Notes: generated from the letters alone by a model not told the origin. Positions 38,441 through 47,897 are shown, numbered from the stretch's first letter. The stretch: DNA of 64,000 nt from Enterobacter sp. CC120223-11 (GCF_900215375.1 NZ_OBEF01000002.1:310001-374000); one strand, 5' to 3'. Program-made: numbers and translations.

Positions 38441-38990
38441 TCTTCTTTTTCCTTTTGTGTTTGTTGAATCGATAACCTCACATAAATAAAAAGAGTGATC
38501 AATAGATGAAATTATGAAAGCAGCGTGTGTTCATTAATAACAAAAGGTCGCATGGCAGGGGTTTTAAAGGTTGTGTTAACTTGTGCACTTTACATATTTT
38601 AGTTAATTGATGTCGGAGTAGGTTTTTGCTCAGCCATAAATAATACCTGTTAAATTTTTTGTGGTTAGCGGTGTGGAGAAGTCTCACCTTCTTTTTACTG
38701 CATGTCATAAATGCCTTTCTTTTCATTTATTGATGTAAGTCTTATTTGTTGTGCATGAGGTTATTATATTGTCTGGTTATACATGCAGACGATGTAATTG
38801 CTGACAAAGATAATTAATGCGAGGGCGCTCAGAGAAAAATGCAGGGGAATGTAATGATTGCAGAAATGGCTGAACGGTGTTCGTAAATTGCATATTCTCT
38901 CTGGAAAGGGTCAGGGAGAGGAGAAGCGCATGACATTAACGTTCCGTATGTTCCCTCTCCTTTTGGGAGAGGGTTAGGGAGAGGGGGCAC
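38441..38990. other. Intergenic region upstream of hcp, 550 bases
   Basis: Strongly AT-rich next to hcp, so likely its promoter. A 75-codon minus-strand ORF (38499-38726) has no family or ribosome site and is not called. The right end holds a CCCTCTCC repeat. Confidence 0.5.
38905..38986. repeat. CCCTCTCC-family palindromic repeat
   Basis: Contains a palindrome CCCTCTCCTTTTGGGAGAGGG followed by TTAGGGAGAGGG, plus an AGGGTCAGGGAGAGG copy 40 bases to the left. The same cores recur at 47.7 and 61.1 kb. Confidence 0.8.
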
Positions 38991-39695
38991 TCAGGAGCCT
39001 GAATCCGTGCATTTCCGGTACAGCCTGCGAGGGTGCCCGATATTGCCGTACAGCATCTCGATGCTGATAAACCCACTCTCCACGCAGTATTCCAGGTAGC
39101 GGCGGGTGGTGGTTTTGCTGACGCCAACAACGTCCACCACGTCATCCACGGACCAGTGGGTTTCAGGGTAGTCGCTAAAGAAGCGCTTAATTTTCTCCAG
39201 CGTGTTGGGCTCGATCCCTTTGGTCGACGGTGCAGAGGCGGAATCCCCGGCGGGCAGGTTAAACATCCGGTCCAGCGCCTTTTGATCGACCACCTTCATT
39301 TGCCGCATCGCGTTCACCAGCAGCATAAAGCGCTCCAGGGACGCCTGTAGCCGCTGGAAGAAAACCGGCTTGATCAGATAATCAAACGCCCCGCTGCGCA
39401 TGGCGCGGCTGCACGTTTCCATATCGCTGGCGGCGGTGATAAAGATCACCGAACATTCGTAGCTTTTCAGCAGCGGGCTGTCGATAAGCTCCACGCCCTG
39501 GCCGTCCGGCAGGTAGTTGTCGAGCAGCACCAGCCGTGGCCTGTGTTCGCTGATAAGTGCGCGAGCCTGCTCCAGCGAGGCGGCAATACCCACCACCCGC
39601 AGGTGAAAATTCTGCTCAATGTATTCGCGATGCAGCCCGGCAAGGTGTGGCTCATCTTCAACAATGACGACGTCAAGCGGTCTGGAATGCGTCAT
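38991..39695 (-). CDS. CitB/DpiA-type response regulator
   Basis: 234 residues. Receiver domain with VIVEDE near residue 12 and phospho-acceptor D59 (LVLLDNYLPDG), conserved Thr (ITAAS) and Lys (LIKP); then a C-terminal winged-type helix-turn-helix (about 170-225) with TTTRRYLEYCVESGFI, like E. coli DpiA. Its start overlaps the kinase end by 23 bp. No CitT/CitS transporter or citrate lyase genes neighbour it, so its target is not evident. Confidence 0.87.
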   Translation of the reverse strand: MTHSRPLDVVIVEDEPHLAGLHREYIEQNFHLRVVGIAASLEQARALISEHRPRLVLLDNYLPDGQGVELIDSPLLKSYECSVIFITAASDMETCSRAMRSGAFDYLIKPVFFQRLQASLERFMLLVNAMRQMKVVDQKALDRMFNLPAGDSASAPSTKGIEPNTLEKIKRFFSDYPETHWSVDDVVDVVGVSKTTTRRYLEYCVESGFISIEMLYGNIGHPRRLYRKCTDSGS

Positions 39696-41325
39696 GATTT
39701 AACCCTGTCGTATGCGAAGCGTGGTAAGGAATAAACACCGAGAAAAGGGTGCCCCGTGGCGCGTTGTCGCTGATTTCGATGCTGCCGCCAGCCTGCTCAA
39801 CGTAGCCTGCCACCAGGTAGAGGCCGATGCCGTGCTCCGCGCCCGCCAAATCGTCCCCGGTGGGTTTGCTGGTCACGCCCTGTTCGAACAGGTGTGCTTT
39901 CATGTCGTCGTCCACGCCGCAGCCTCGATCGGCAACCTCAATCAGCAGCTCCTGATTACGATCTGAAATATAGAGCTCAACGGGCGCGCGGGGCGGCGGA
40001 GCGTTCAGCGTGGCGTCCACGGCGTTATCCACCAGGTTGCCAATCACGGACATCAGCGCTGTCTCGTTGATGCCCGGCGGCAGGCGCGTCATCTGGCAGG
40101 CCGGGTCGAAGTTCAGCTCAATGCCTTTCTCACGCGCGCTGACGTATTTCCCAAGCAGCAGGCCGCAGAGCGCCGGGGAAGTAAAGCGGGCCGAGACAAA
40201 ATCCAGCACCTGCTGCGCCCCTTCAGACTGCGCCTGAATATAGCGGATTGCTTCGTCGTAGTGCTGCATCTGCAACAGGCCGACCAGCGTGGCGGTCCAG
40301 TTCAGCTGTTCGTGGCGCATCATGCGCAGGTTGTCGGCATAGCGCGTTACCTGGCTGAGCTGGCTGCTGAGGGTGTTGATGTCATTCTTATCGCGGAAGC
40401 TGAACACCCAGCCGCTTTCCTGCCCCTCAAGCTCAATAGGCACGCGATTGACGATCACCTGCCGCTGGTTCAGCACGGCAATCTGGTCGTGGCGGTTGCG
40501 GCTCTCCGTCTGGTCAAAGAAGCCCGGCGGCACGTGCAGAATGGCCTCCAGCGGTTTGCCAAGCAGCATCTTTTCATCCTGGCGAATCGCCAGTAGCTCT
40601 CTCGCGGCGCGGTTGATCAGGATCAGTTGCCGCTCTTCGTTAATCGCAAACACGCCTTCATACATTGCCTCCAGCAGCGCCTTTTGTTGCAGCACCAGCA
40701 GGGCGATGTCCCTGGGCTCCAGGCGGAACATCTGCTTTTTCAGGTTGCGGCTGAACAGCCAGGAAAAGAGAAACAACAAAAGCAGCAGCGCGAGGCCGTA
40801 AAGCGCGGCCTGCCACAGCAGGCGGGCGTTGATATTGGCGATGTACGAGGTGAGATAGCCCACCGAAACAATGCCGATCACCTGATGCTGCGCGTTGAAA
40901 ATCGGGGCCTTGCTGCGAAGCGACACGCCAATCCCGCCCTGGCGCACGGAGATAATGGTTTTGCCCTGTAAGACCTCCGCGTTGTCGCCGCCAATCATCG
41001 GCAGGTTCAGGCGCTCCGGCGATTCTGAGTGATAGAGGTGCTGTTCGTGAACGTCGCCAATCACGATATAGCTGGCGTCACTTTGGGCGCGCAGCGGCTG
41101 AATCAGTTGGGCGATCCCGGTCAGATCGCGGCGTGCGACCTTATCCGCCAGCCCAGGCATCAGCGCAATTTCGCTGGCCTGCACCCGGGCGCGCTGGCCC
41201 AGGTCGTGATGCAACTGGCGGTCGATAAAATGAAAGAGGATCGCGCCCAGCAGCGTGAGCAGCAGGCAGGAGAACAGCACCAGCGACAGAAAAAGCTTCA
41301 CCTGAAACGGGAGTCGGCGTTTCAT
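39673..41325 (-). CDS. CitA/DpiB-type sensor histidine kinase
   Basis: 550 residues. TM1 about 11-33, a periplasmic PAS (PDC) sensor to about 175, TM2 about 178-198, a cytoplasmic PAS (about 220-330), a DHp region with MRHEQLN, and the HATPase domain (NLVDNAVDATLN, DRGCGVDD, GIGLYLV). The sensor domain keeps residues of the CitA citrate pocket: YHSES, GGDN and SLRSKAPIF. Citrate or a related di/tricarboxylate is the likely ligand. Partner of the overlapping response regulator. Confidence 0.87.
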   Translation of the reverse strand: MKRRLPFQVKLFLSLVLFSCLLLTLLGAILFHFIDRQLHHDLGQRARVQASEIALMPGLADKVARRDLTGIAQLIQPLRAQSDASYIVIGDVHEQHLYHSESPERLNLPMIGGDNAEVLQGKTIISVRQGGIGVSLRSKAPIFNAQHQVIGIVSVGYLTSYIANINARLLWQAALYGLALLLLLFLFSWLFSRNLKKQMFRLEPRDIALLVLQQKALLEAMYEGVFAINEERQLILINRAARELLAIRQDEKMLLGKPLEAILHVPPGFFDQTESRNRHDQIAVLNQRQVIVNRVPIELEGQESGWVFSFRDKNDINTLSSQLSQVTRYADNLRMMRHEQLNWTATLVGLLQMQHYDEAIRYIQAQSEGAQQVLDFVSARFTSPALCGLLLGKYVSAREKGIELNFDPACQMTRLPPGINETALMSVIGNLVDNAVDATLNAPPPRAPVELYISDRNQELLIEVADRGCGVDDDMKAHLFEQGVTSKPTGDDLAGAEHGIGLYLVAGYVEQAGGSIEISDNAPRGTLFSVFIPYHASHTTGLNHDAFQTA

Positions 41326-41473
41326 AATACCTGCTGAAAATTCCGAGCGATGTCAGAGCCTGCCATCTGGATAAAGCGCCCGCAATGTTATGAGCTCAGA
41401 GATGTGAGAGGCGACACTCTCCGTGAGGTAAGGGGGGAAGTGCGAGAGTGAATGCCCTCTCGCAGCGGCAGTT

Positions 41474-41953
41474 TTACAGACGAAAACCACCGTCACCCAC
41501 CTGAGCCGTGGCGTACCATTGCATCAGCTCAGCGGTGCCCGGTTCCCCTTCAGCAGGTGCCCACGGGGCGGAGTCCTGCTCCTGAACGGGCTGGTAGCCG
41601 CCGTGTTTGACTTCAAAAATCACCGCGCCCGGATCGAGAGACAGCACGGCATGCCAGGTGCCCGCGTCCATTTCCAGCGCTTTGCACTCCTCGCCCAGTA
41701 TCACGCGACGCGTCACCGTGCCGTTATCGTCAAAGTTAAGCACCACAAAACGGCCGCTCAGCGGAAGCAGCAGCTCAAAGGTGTGCGGGTGGCGATGCGG
41801 GCGAATATAGGTGCCGGGCTCCATGGCAATGGCGAGGCGCTGAACCGGGTCGCTCAGCTCCGGGTGGAAATTGCGATGCGCGCGCAGGCGAGGGGCCTGA
41901 GCCGCCGCTTCGCTCTGCTGTTGTAAATCGGAAAGGGTGATCGTTTTCATCAT
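41474..41953 (-). CDS. WbuC-family cupin-fold metalloprotein
   Basis: 159 residues from the double ATG at 41953/41950; the frame is open upstream into sfuC. Cupin motif RPHRHPHTFELLLPLSG, with likely metal ligands in the HRHPHTFE cluster, and a second motif WHAVLSLDPGAVIFEVKHG. WbuC proteins occur in some O-antigen loci, but their reaction is unsettled; here the gene is the last of the sfuABC-directed strand, 68 bases after sfuC. It may be co-transcribed with the iron operon. Confidence 0.85.
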   Translation of the reverse strand: MMKTITLSDLQQQSEAAAQAPRLRAHRNFHPELSDPVQRLAIAMEPGTYIRPHRHPHTFELLLPLSGRFVVLNFDDNGTVTRRVILGEECKALEMDAGTWHAVLSLDPGAVIFEVKHGGYQPVQEQDSAPWAPAEGEPGTAELMQWYATAQVGDGGFRL

Positions 41954-42021
41954 GTTCCTGCGTATCCATAAGAGTTTTGTCGCCAAAGAGTAGCAGCCGC
42001 GTCTGTCGCCGAAAAGCAGGG

Positions 42022-43050
42022 TTAGTGCGATAGCACGCAGGCTTGCCCTTGCACCGCCACGCCGACGGTCGCACCCGGCTGTAGCCACGGCTGGCTGACC
42101 GTTTTAATCTCCAGCGGCGATGCCCAGCCGGTTGCCATGAGCGTCAGGGTTGAAAGATGGCCGCTGAAATCGACCCCGGTCACCGTGGCCTGCGCCTGCG
42201 AAGCCGTGGTGGCGGTGATAATAAGCTGTTCAGGGCGCAGCATAATGCGTCTTTCTCCGCTTATTGATGGGTTTGCCACCGGGATCTCTCCCAGGGCGCA
42301 GCGCGCAACCCCGTGGCTGACCTGAGCGGTAAAAATCAGCGCATCGCCCAGGAAAAGCGCGGTTTGCTCATCGACCGGACGGGAATACACCTCTGCGGGC
42401 GATCCCACCTGGGTGAAACGCCCCTGGCGGATCACCGCGATCTGGCTGGCAAACGACAGCGCCTCCTGCTGATCGTGGGTAACCAGAATCGAGGCGACGC
42501 CCGCCTGGGCCAGCAGCTCTGCCGTCGCTTTCCGGGTGGCGGCCCGCAGGCCGGTATCCAGGGCGGAAAATGGCTCATCCAGCAGCATCAGCGCGGGCTT
42601 CTGCGCCAGCGCCCGGGCCAGCGCCACGCGCTGTTGCTGGCCACCGGAAATTTCATGCGGCCAGTGGGCTGCAAGGCGTGCGTCAAGGGACACAAGCTCC
42701 ATCAGCTCCGCCACGCGCCTGCGGTTTTCGTCCTTCGGGCCCTTCAGGCCGTAGGCGATGTTGTCGCCCACCTTCATGTGCGGAAACAGCGCGCCTTCCT
42801 GCGGCACGAAGCCGATCCCACGCTCGTGGGCGGGTACAACGGTTTGCTTATCGAACAGCGTTCTGCCTTGTAAGGTGATTTTACCTGTATCCGGGGCTTC
42901 AAACCCCGCCAGGATACGCAGCAGCGTGGTTTTGCCTGAGCCCGACGGGCCAACAATGGCCGTCCGGCTGCCGGGCGTCACCGCCAGGTCGATCGCCTCC
43001 AGCACCGGCGTCTGCGAAAATTTTTTAGAAATACCGGATAACGTCAGCAT
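42022..43050 (-). CDS. sfuC: SfuC, ferric iron ABC transporter ATPase
   Basis: 342 residues. Walker A GPSGSGKTT (about 34-42), signature ISGGQQQRVALARAL, Walker B LMLLDEPFSALD, H-loop VTHDQQEA, and a C-terminal TOBE-like region. It is one base from the sfuB stop. It powers siderophore-independent uptake of Fe3+ from the periplasm, as in Serratia Sfu and Neisseria Fbp systems. Confidence 0.9.
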   Translation of the reverse strand: MLTLSGISKKFSQTPVLEAIDLAVTPGSRTAIVGPSGSGKTTLLRILAGFEAPDTGKITLQGRTLFDKQTVVPAHERGIGFVPQEGALFPHMKVGDNIAYGLKGPKDENRRRVAELMELVSLDARLAAHWPHEISGGQQQRVALARALAQKPALMLLDEPFSALDTGLRAATRKATAELLAQAGVASILVTHDQQEALSFASQIAVIRQGRFTQVGSPAEVYSRPVDEQTALFLGDALIFTAQVSHGVARCALGEIPVANPSISGERRIMLRPEQLIITATTASQAQATVTGVDFSGHLSTLTLMATGWASPLEIKTVSQPWLQPGATVGVAVQGQACVLSH

Positions 43051-43051
43051 G

Positions 43052-44626
43052 TTACAGGCCCGCCAGTTTTTGCGATTGGACGTAGAGAATGCCGGTCAGC
43101 GGCAGCGAAAGCAGGATCATCAGCAGGGCGTAAGGCGCGGCGGCCACGTAGTCGATTTCGCTGGTCAGCGCCCAGAAGCCCGTCGCCAGGGTGCGCGTGC
43201 CGAGGGGCGACAGCAGCAGCGTGGCGGTGAGCTCATTGCTAATTCCCAGAAAGACCAGCGCCGCACCCGCTGCGGCTCCCGGCGCGGCCAGCCGCAGCGT
43301 AATACTCCACAGCGCTGCCGCAGGGGTTCTGCCTAAGCTGCGGGCGGCATTTTCCAGCTCGACCGGTGCCTGGGCAATGCCCGCCCGCAGGTTGATCAGC
43401 GCCCTCGGGGCGAACATCAGTAGATAGGCGAGGAACAGCGTCACTTCGGTCTGGTAGATTGGCCGGAAGTGATGAATGGTCACCGTGACCAGCGCCAGCG
43501 CCACCACAATGCCGGGCAGCGAGCTGGTGAAATAGTTGCAGCCTTCAAGCAGCCGGAACAGCCGACGAGGGTAGCGGACCGACAGCCAGGCCACGGGCAC
43601 CCCCGCCAGGACGACGATTGCCGCCCCAACGGCGGAAAGCAGCAGCGTCTGCTGGAGCGAGAGCCAGAGCACGGTGTGCTGCCAGTTCTCCACGCCGCCG
43701 AGCCATAGCCAGCGTCCAAGCACCGTCAGCGGCACGACAAAGGCCAGCAGGATCACGCTGAGGGCGAACAGTTGCCCGGCAAACTGCCAGCCGGGGGACA
43801 GTCGCCCGCGCTGTTGCTCGCGTGCCGCGCCGGAGCCGACTCGCGCATAGCGGACTTTACCGCGGGTGACGCCTTCCAGCGTCAAAATCACCAGGCAGCA
43901 GAGCGCCAGCACTCCGGCGAGCATGTTGGCCGCCGGGCCGCTGAACGTCGACTGAAACTGGTCGTAGATAGCGGTGGTAAAGGTGTCGAAGCGGATCATC
44001 GCATACAGCCCATATTCGGCCAGCAGATGCAGCGCTACCAGCAGCGCACCGCCCCAGACGGGCAGTTTGAGCTGCGGCAATACCACGCGCCAGAACACCT
44101 TCAACGGCGAACTGCCGAGTGAGGCAGCCACGTCCTCAAGCGTCGGATCGAGGCGGCGCAGCACGGCGGAAACGGGCAGATAGATAAACGGGTAGTAGGC
44201 CAAAACGGACAGAAACACCCCGGCGGGCAGCCCGTGCAGCGACGGAATAGCGCTCACCCAGGCATAGCTTTGCACAAACGCCGGGATCGCTAACGGCGCG
44301 ACGGCCAGCACCGACCAGACGCGTCGGCCCGCAAGCGTTGTGCGCTCCGTCAGCCAGGCCAGCAGGACCCCCACCGCCACGCAGAGGGGGACCGTCAGGG
44401 CAATCAGCCACAGCGTGTTGCCGAGCAGTTCGGCCACGCGCGGGCGGAAGACGAGTGCTTTCACCGTTTCCCAGCCGGTATCGACGCTCACGTAGACCAC
44501 GAAAGCCGGAGGGATCAGCGCCAGGGCCGAAAACAGGCACGCCAGCGCCGTCAGCAGGATTGCCGGTCTTGCCCGCCCGGCTTCGACCCGTGCCCGGGAA
44601 TGTTCAGTCACATTGACGACGGACAT
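43052..44626 (-). CDS. sfuB: SfuB, ferric iron ABC transporter permease
   Basis: 524 residues with two tandem permease domains, about twelve helices. EAA-type loops: [16 protein letters not shown] (about 162-177) and [16 protein letters not shown] (about 415-430). Typical of the SfuB/FbpB group. The gap to sfuA is 26 bases. Confidence 0.9.
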   Translation of the reverse strand: MSVVNVTEHSRARVEAGRARPAILLTALACLFSALALIPPAFVVYVSVDTGWETVKALVFRPRVAELLGNTLWLIALTVPLCVAVGVLLAWLTERTTLAGRRVWSVLAVAPLAIPAFVQSYAWVSAIPSLHGLPAGVFLSVLAYYPFIYLPVSAVLRRLDPTLEDVAASLGSSPLKVFWRVVLPQLKLPVWGGALLVALHLLAEYGLYAMIRFDTFTTAIYDQFQSTFSGPAANMLAGVLALCCLVILTLEGVTRGKVRYARVGSGAAREQQRGRLSPGWQFAGQLFALSVILLAFVVPLTVLGRWLWLGGVENWQHTVLWLSLQQTLLLSAVGAAIVVLAGVPVAWLSVRYPRRLFRLLEGCNYFTSSLPGIVVALALVTVTIHHFRPIYQTEVTLFLAYLLMFAPRALINLRAGIAQAPVELENAARSLGRTPAAALWSITLRLAAPGAAAGAALVFLGISNELTATLLLSPLGTRTLATGFWALTSEIDYVAAAPYALLMILLSLPLTGILYVQSQKLAGL

Positions 44627-44652
44627 GCAGCACTCATCCTTTTACTTGTCAC

Positions 44653-45669
44653 TCAGAGCAGGCCAGCCTGCGTCATCAGGTCAATCACCTTCTTGCTGTT
44701 CAGCTCGGAGGCTTCCACCTTCGGCGCATCCAGATCTTTCAGCGGCACCAGTTTCGGGTTAGAGGCAGCGTTGACGCCGACGGCGTACTCAAACGCATCG
44801 TTGGTGCGCAGAGATTCCTGGCCTTCTTTGCCTGTTACCCACTTGATGAAGGCCTGAGCCTGCTGCTGGTGCTTACTGGACGCCAGCACGCCACCACCGG
44901 AAATGCTGACGAAGGCACCCGGATCCTGATGTTTAAAATAGTGCAGCGCGGTGTTTTTGCTGTTCTCACCGGTTTTGGCCTGATCGACAAAGCGGTAGTA
45001 GTGGTAGATCACGCCGCCGTCGATTTGCCCGGCGTTCACCGCCTTCATCACCGTGCTGTTGCCTTTATAGGCCACAAAGTTGGTTTTCATCGCTTTCAGC
45101 CAGTCGAGGGTCGCTTTTTCGCCCTTCAGCGCCAGCATCGCGCTGACGATGGCCTGGAAATCTGCGCCCGACGGGGAAGCGGCCCAGCGTCCTTTCCACT
45201 CTGGCTTCGCCAGGTCCATCAGCGAGTGCGGCAGCTGTGCTTCGCTCAGTTTAGCCGGGTTGTAGACAAACACCGTGCTGCGCGCGGCGATGCCAATCCA
45301 GCGGCCATGTGCCGGGCGATACGCCGGGGAAACCTGCGCCAGGGTGGCGGCATCCAGCGGGGCGAACAGCTTGGCGTTGTCGACGAGCACCATCGCTGGG
45401 GAGTTTTCCGTCAGAAACACGTCGGCCGGGGAGGCGCTGCCTTCCTGCACCAGCTGGTTGCCGAGTTCGCTGTCCCCGCCGTTACGCAGGGTCACCTTGA
45501 TCCCGGTTTCTTTGGTGAAACCGTCGACCCAGGACTGCACCAGGTTTTCGTGTTGCGCGTTATAGACCACGATCCCGGCATCGCTCTCAGCGGCGAGCGT
45601 CTGAGAAGAAAGCAGGATTGAGGAGGTGAGCACGGCCAGAGTACAGAGGGACGAGACGCCAAATTTCAT
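44653..45669 (-). CDS. sfuA: SfuA, periplasmic ferric iron-binding protein
   Basis: 338 residues, signal peptide to about residue 27 (TLAA). Iron ligands known from FbpA can be placed: H40 (YNAQHENL), E89 (DVFLTENSPA), and Y224/Y225 in IYHYYR. It binds free Fe3+ in the periplasm and hands it to SfuBC. First gene of the operon, with a Fur-type box 83 bases upstream. Confidence 0.92.
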   Translation of the reverse strand: MKFGVSSLCTLAVLTSSILLSSQTLAAESDAGIVVYNAQHENLVQSWVDGFTKETGIKVTLRNGGDSELGNQLVQEGSASPADVFLTENSPAMVLVDNAKLFAPLDAATLAQVSPAYRPAHGRWIGIAARSTVFVYNPAKLSEAQLPHSLMDLAKPEWKGRWAASPSGADFQAIVSAMLALKGEKATLDWLKAMKTNFVAYKGNSTVMKAVNAGQIDGGVIYHYYRFVDQAKTGENSKNTALHYFKHQDPGAFVSISGGGVLASSKHQQQAQAFIKWVTGKEGQESLRTNDAFEYAVGVNAASNPKLVPLKDLDAPKVEASELNSKKVIDLMTQAGLL

Positions 45670-45751
45670 CGGTTAATCCTTCATAAAAGTGAGTAAAAGC
45701 ACCAGAAAGCATAGCGAGGCGGATTACAGCACACTGAAAGATAAATGCTAA

Positions 45752-45766
45752 TGAAAGTGATTATCA
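45752..45766 (-). promoter_or_regulatory. Fur box upstream of sfuA
   Basis: TGAAAGTGATTATCA matches the 7-1-7 Fur motif TGATAATnATTATCA at 12 of 14 fixed positions. It indicates repression of sfuABC when iron is plentiful. Confidence 0.8.
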
Positions 45767-45898
45767 TTTATATAAAAAGGTGGGAAATAGGGCGTATTGC
45801 ACCTTTCAGACGATAAACCGCCTGAACGGCGGGGCAGGGTATTGAGAAGATTAAATTAACCTTAACAGCAGGCGAGCAGGGCAGCCGCCTGCGGATAA

Positions 45899-45917
45899 AC
45901 GCGGCGATTTGCCGCGT
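45899..45917 (-). terminator. Hairpin after yqjC
   Basis: A 7-bp stem ACGCGGC/GCCGCGT with a 5-base loop, 9 bases past the yqjC stop, followed on the minus strand by TTTATCC. Weak T tract. Confidence 0.5.
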
Positions 45918-45925
45918 GTCCCACT

Positions 45926-46324
45926 TTATTTATTCAGCTCGGCTTTGGCTTCCGCCAGCTCTTCTTTCGCGTCTTCAAGCTTTTCCTGCTTTTTGGCGAT
46001 CTTGTCGTTGCGGCCGCTGGCTTTGGCTTCGTTCAGCTCCTGCTCGCGTTCGGCAACCTTTTGCTCTTTTTTACGCACGTCGGCTTCACGCTCCGCGCGC
46101 AGAGACGCATCGGTGCAGTTGGCTGAGGTTTCCGCCAGCGCTTTCTCGAGACCCGCAATGCGGTAGCTATTGTTGTGCGCTTTGGCATAGTCAATCTGCT
46201 GCTGAATCTCCGCTTTTTTAGCGGCACAGCCTGTCAGGCCAGATTGCGCCAGTGCGGCTGTGGCCGGAAGGGTAATCAGCATCAGGGCCAGCGCGGTTTT
46301 CTTCGTCATCGTTTTAAAAATCAT
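45926..46324 (-). CDS. yqjC: YqjC, DUF1090 periplasmic protein
   Basis: 132 residues. Signal peptide to about residue 26 (AALAQ), then a short segment with two Cys (LTGCAAKK, SANCTDAS) and a long charged coiled coil rich in Lys, Glu and Ala. The pattern is that of YqjC, whose role is unknown. Start taken at the ATG at 46324, preceded by GGAGCGAG; a second ATG is at 46309. In E. coli the gene belongs to the yqjCDEK group, not present here. Confidence 0.85.
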   Translation of the reverse strand: MIFKTMTKKTALALMLITLPATAALAQSGLTGCAAKKAEIQQQIDYAKAHNNSYRIAGLEKALAETSANCTDASLRAEREADVRKKEQKVAEREQELNEAKASGRNDKIAKKQEKLEDAKEELAEAKAELNK

Positions 46325-46389
46325 GGTTTCTCGCTCCTTGTGAAATTCGTTAAACGACACTTTAGCGGTCAGATCTTAATGAATGCTTA

Positions 46390-46417
46390 AATCAACCTCA
46401 ATAAGGTTGAGGTGATT
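46390..46417. promoter_or_regulatory. Dyad resembling a SoxR/MerR-family site between yqjC and roxA
   Basis: ACCTCAA and TTGAGGT arms flank five bases; the outer bases AATC and GATT continue the dyad with one bulge. The arms equal those of SoxR boxes, but the spacing is one base shorter than in the known sites, so it could equally be a plain hairpin. Confidence 0.4.
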
Positions 46418-46509
46418 CATTTTTTGACCAACCCTTGACCCTTAGCAAGAAAGAGTGCGCCCATCTCTCGCATAATCACCGCCGTTTTTCCTCTTACTGG
46501 TGTGATGGA

Positions 46510-47631
46510 ATGGTAAATCAACTGAATCTGAACTGGCCTGAGTTCTTAGAGAAATACTGGCAAAAACAACCCGTTGTGTTGAAAAATGCCTTCCCGAACT
46601 TCGTTGACCCGATCACGCCGGACGAGCTGGCGGGGCTGGCGATGGAGCCGGAAGTGGACAGCCGCCTGGTGAGCCACAAGGACGGCCAATGGAGCGCGAG
46701 CCACGGCCCGTTCGAACAGTTTGACGACCTCGGCGAAAGCGGCTGGTCGCTGCTGTGTCAGGCGGTGAACCACTGGCATATGCCTGCGGCGGAGCTGGTA
46801 CGTCCGTTCCGCGTGCTGCCGGAATGGCGTCTGGACGATCTGATGATCTCCTACTCCGTGCCGGGCGGTGGCGTGGGCCCGCACATCGACAACTACGACG
46901 TCTTCATCATTCAGGGCATGGGCCGCCGCCGCTGGCGCGTGGGCGATGCCATTCCGATGCGTCAGTTCTGCCCGCACCCGGCGCTGCTGCACGTTGATCC
47001 GTTTGAACCGATTATCGACGTCGAAATGTCGCCGGGCGATATCCTCTATATCCCGCCTGGATTCCCGCACGATGGCTTCACTTACGAAGACACGCTGAAC
47101 TATTCAGTAGGCTTCCGTGGGCCGAACGGACGCGACCTGATCAGCGGTTTTGCCGACTATGCACTGGAAAACGATCTTGGCGGAGTGAACTATGGCGATC
47201 CCGATCTGACGGTTCGTGACCATGCAGGCCGCGTGGAGCCGCATGAGCTTGAACGCCTGCGCGCGATGATGGTCGAAATGATCAGCCAGCCGGAAGACTT
47301 TAAACAGTGGTTTGGCCGTTTTGCCAGCACGCCACGTCACGAGCTGGATATCGCCCCGGCAGAGCCGCCATACTCCGCAGAAGAAGTGCTGGATGCCTTG
47401 CAGGGCGGTGAAACGCTGACGCGCCTGAGCGGGCTGCGCGTGCTGAACGTCGACGGCAAATTCTTTGTTAACAGCGAAGGCTGGAACCCGGCAGATGTGC
47501 AGGCGGCGGATGCGTTAAGCCGTCTGACTGAACTCAGCCAGGATGACCTCGGCAACGCCCTGCAAAACCCGGCGTTTGTTGAAGAGCTGACGGCGTTTAT
47601 CAATCAGGGTTACTGGTTCTTCGACGAGTAA
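46510..47631 (+). CDS. roxA: RoxA (YcfD), ribosomal protein L16 arginine hydroxylase
   Basis: 373 residues, same length as E. coli RoxA. A JmjC-type cupin fold with the iron ligands H125, D127 (GPHID) and H187 (GFPHDG), then a C-terminal winged-helix dimerisation region. It hydroxylates an Arg of L16 using 2-oxoglutarate, Fe(II) and O2. The frame is open to 46435, but the ATG at 46510 matches the family start. A block of 46-bp repeats follows. Confidence 0.95.
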   Translation: MVNQLNLNWPEFLEKYWQKQPVVLKNAFPNFVDPITPDELAGLAMEPEVDSRLVSHKDGQWSASHGPFEQFDDLGESGWSLLCQAVNHWHMPAAELVRPFRVLPEWRLDDLMISYSVPGGGVGPHIDNYDVFIIQGMGRRRWRVGDAIPMRQFCPHPALLHVDPFEPIIDVEMSPGDILYIPPGFPHDGFTYEDTLNYSVGFRGPNGRDLISGFADYALENDLGGVNYGDPDLTVRDHAGRVEPHELERLRAMMVEMISQPEDFKQWFGRFASTPRHELDIAPAEPPYSAEEVLDALQGGETLTRLSGLRVLNVDGKFFVNSEGWNPADVQAADALSRLTELSQDDLGNALQNPAFVEELTAFINQGYWFFDE

Positions 47632-47665
47632 TTGTTGAGGGGGGGGGCTGCCTGATGCCCTCTCC

Positions 47666-47886
47666 CCAACCCTCTCCCACGGGGAGAGGGAGTAAAACCA
47701 AAGCTTCAGACAGATCCTTCTCCCACGGGGAGAGGGAGTAAAACCAAAGCTCCGGACAGTTGCCTCTCCTAAAGGGAGAGGGAGTAAAACCAAAGCTTCA
47801 GACAGATCCTTCTCCCAAAGGGAGAGGGAGTAAAACCAAGGCTCCGGACAGTTCCCTCTCCCTTTGGGAGAGGGTTAGGGAGAGGG
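47666..47886. repeat. Tandem 46-bp repeats with CCCTCTCC palindromic cores
   Basis: Five palindromic cores (CTCTCCC...GGGAGAGGG type) are spaced exactly 46 bp apart (phase points 47674, 47720, 47766, 47812, 47858). The linkers AGTAAAACCAAAGCTTCAGACAG and AGTAAAACCAAAGCTCCGGACAG alternate, giving a 92-bp higher-order unit. Located between convergent genes. Confidence 0.9.
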
Positions 47887-47897
47887 AAAATACACGA

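Noticed and set aside
38499-38726. 75-codon ORF upstream of hcp
   Set aside because: AT-rich chance frame in the probable hcp promoter region, without ribosome site.
47666-47886. CRISPR-like array
   Set aside because: Nearly the whole 46-bp unit is repeated; there are no unique spacers, no leader and no cas genes.
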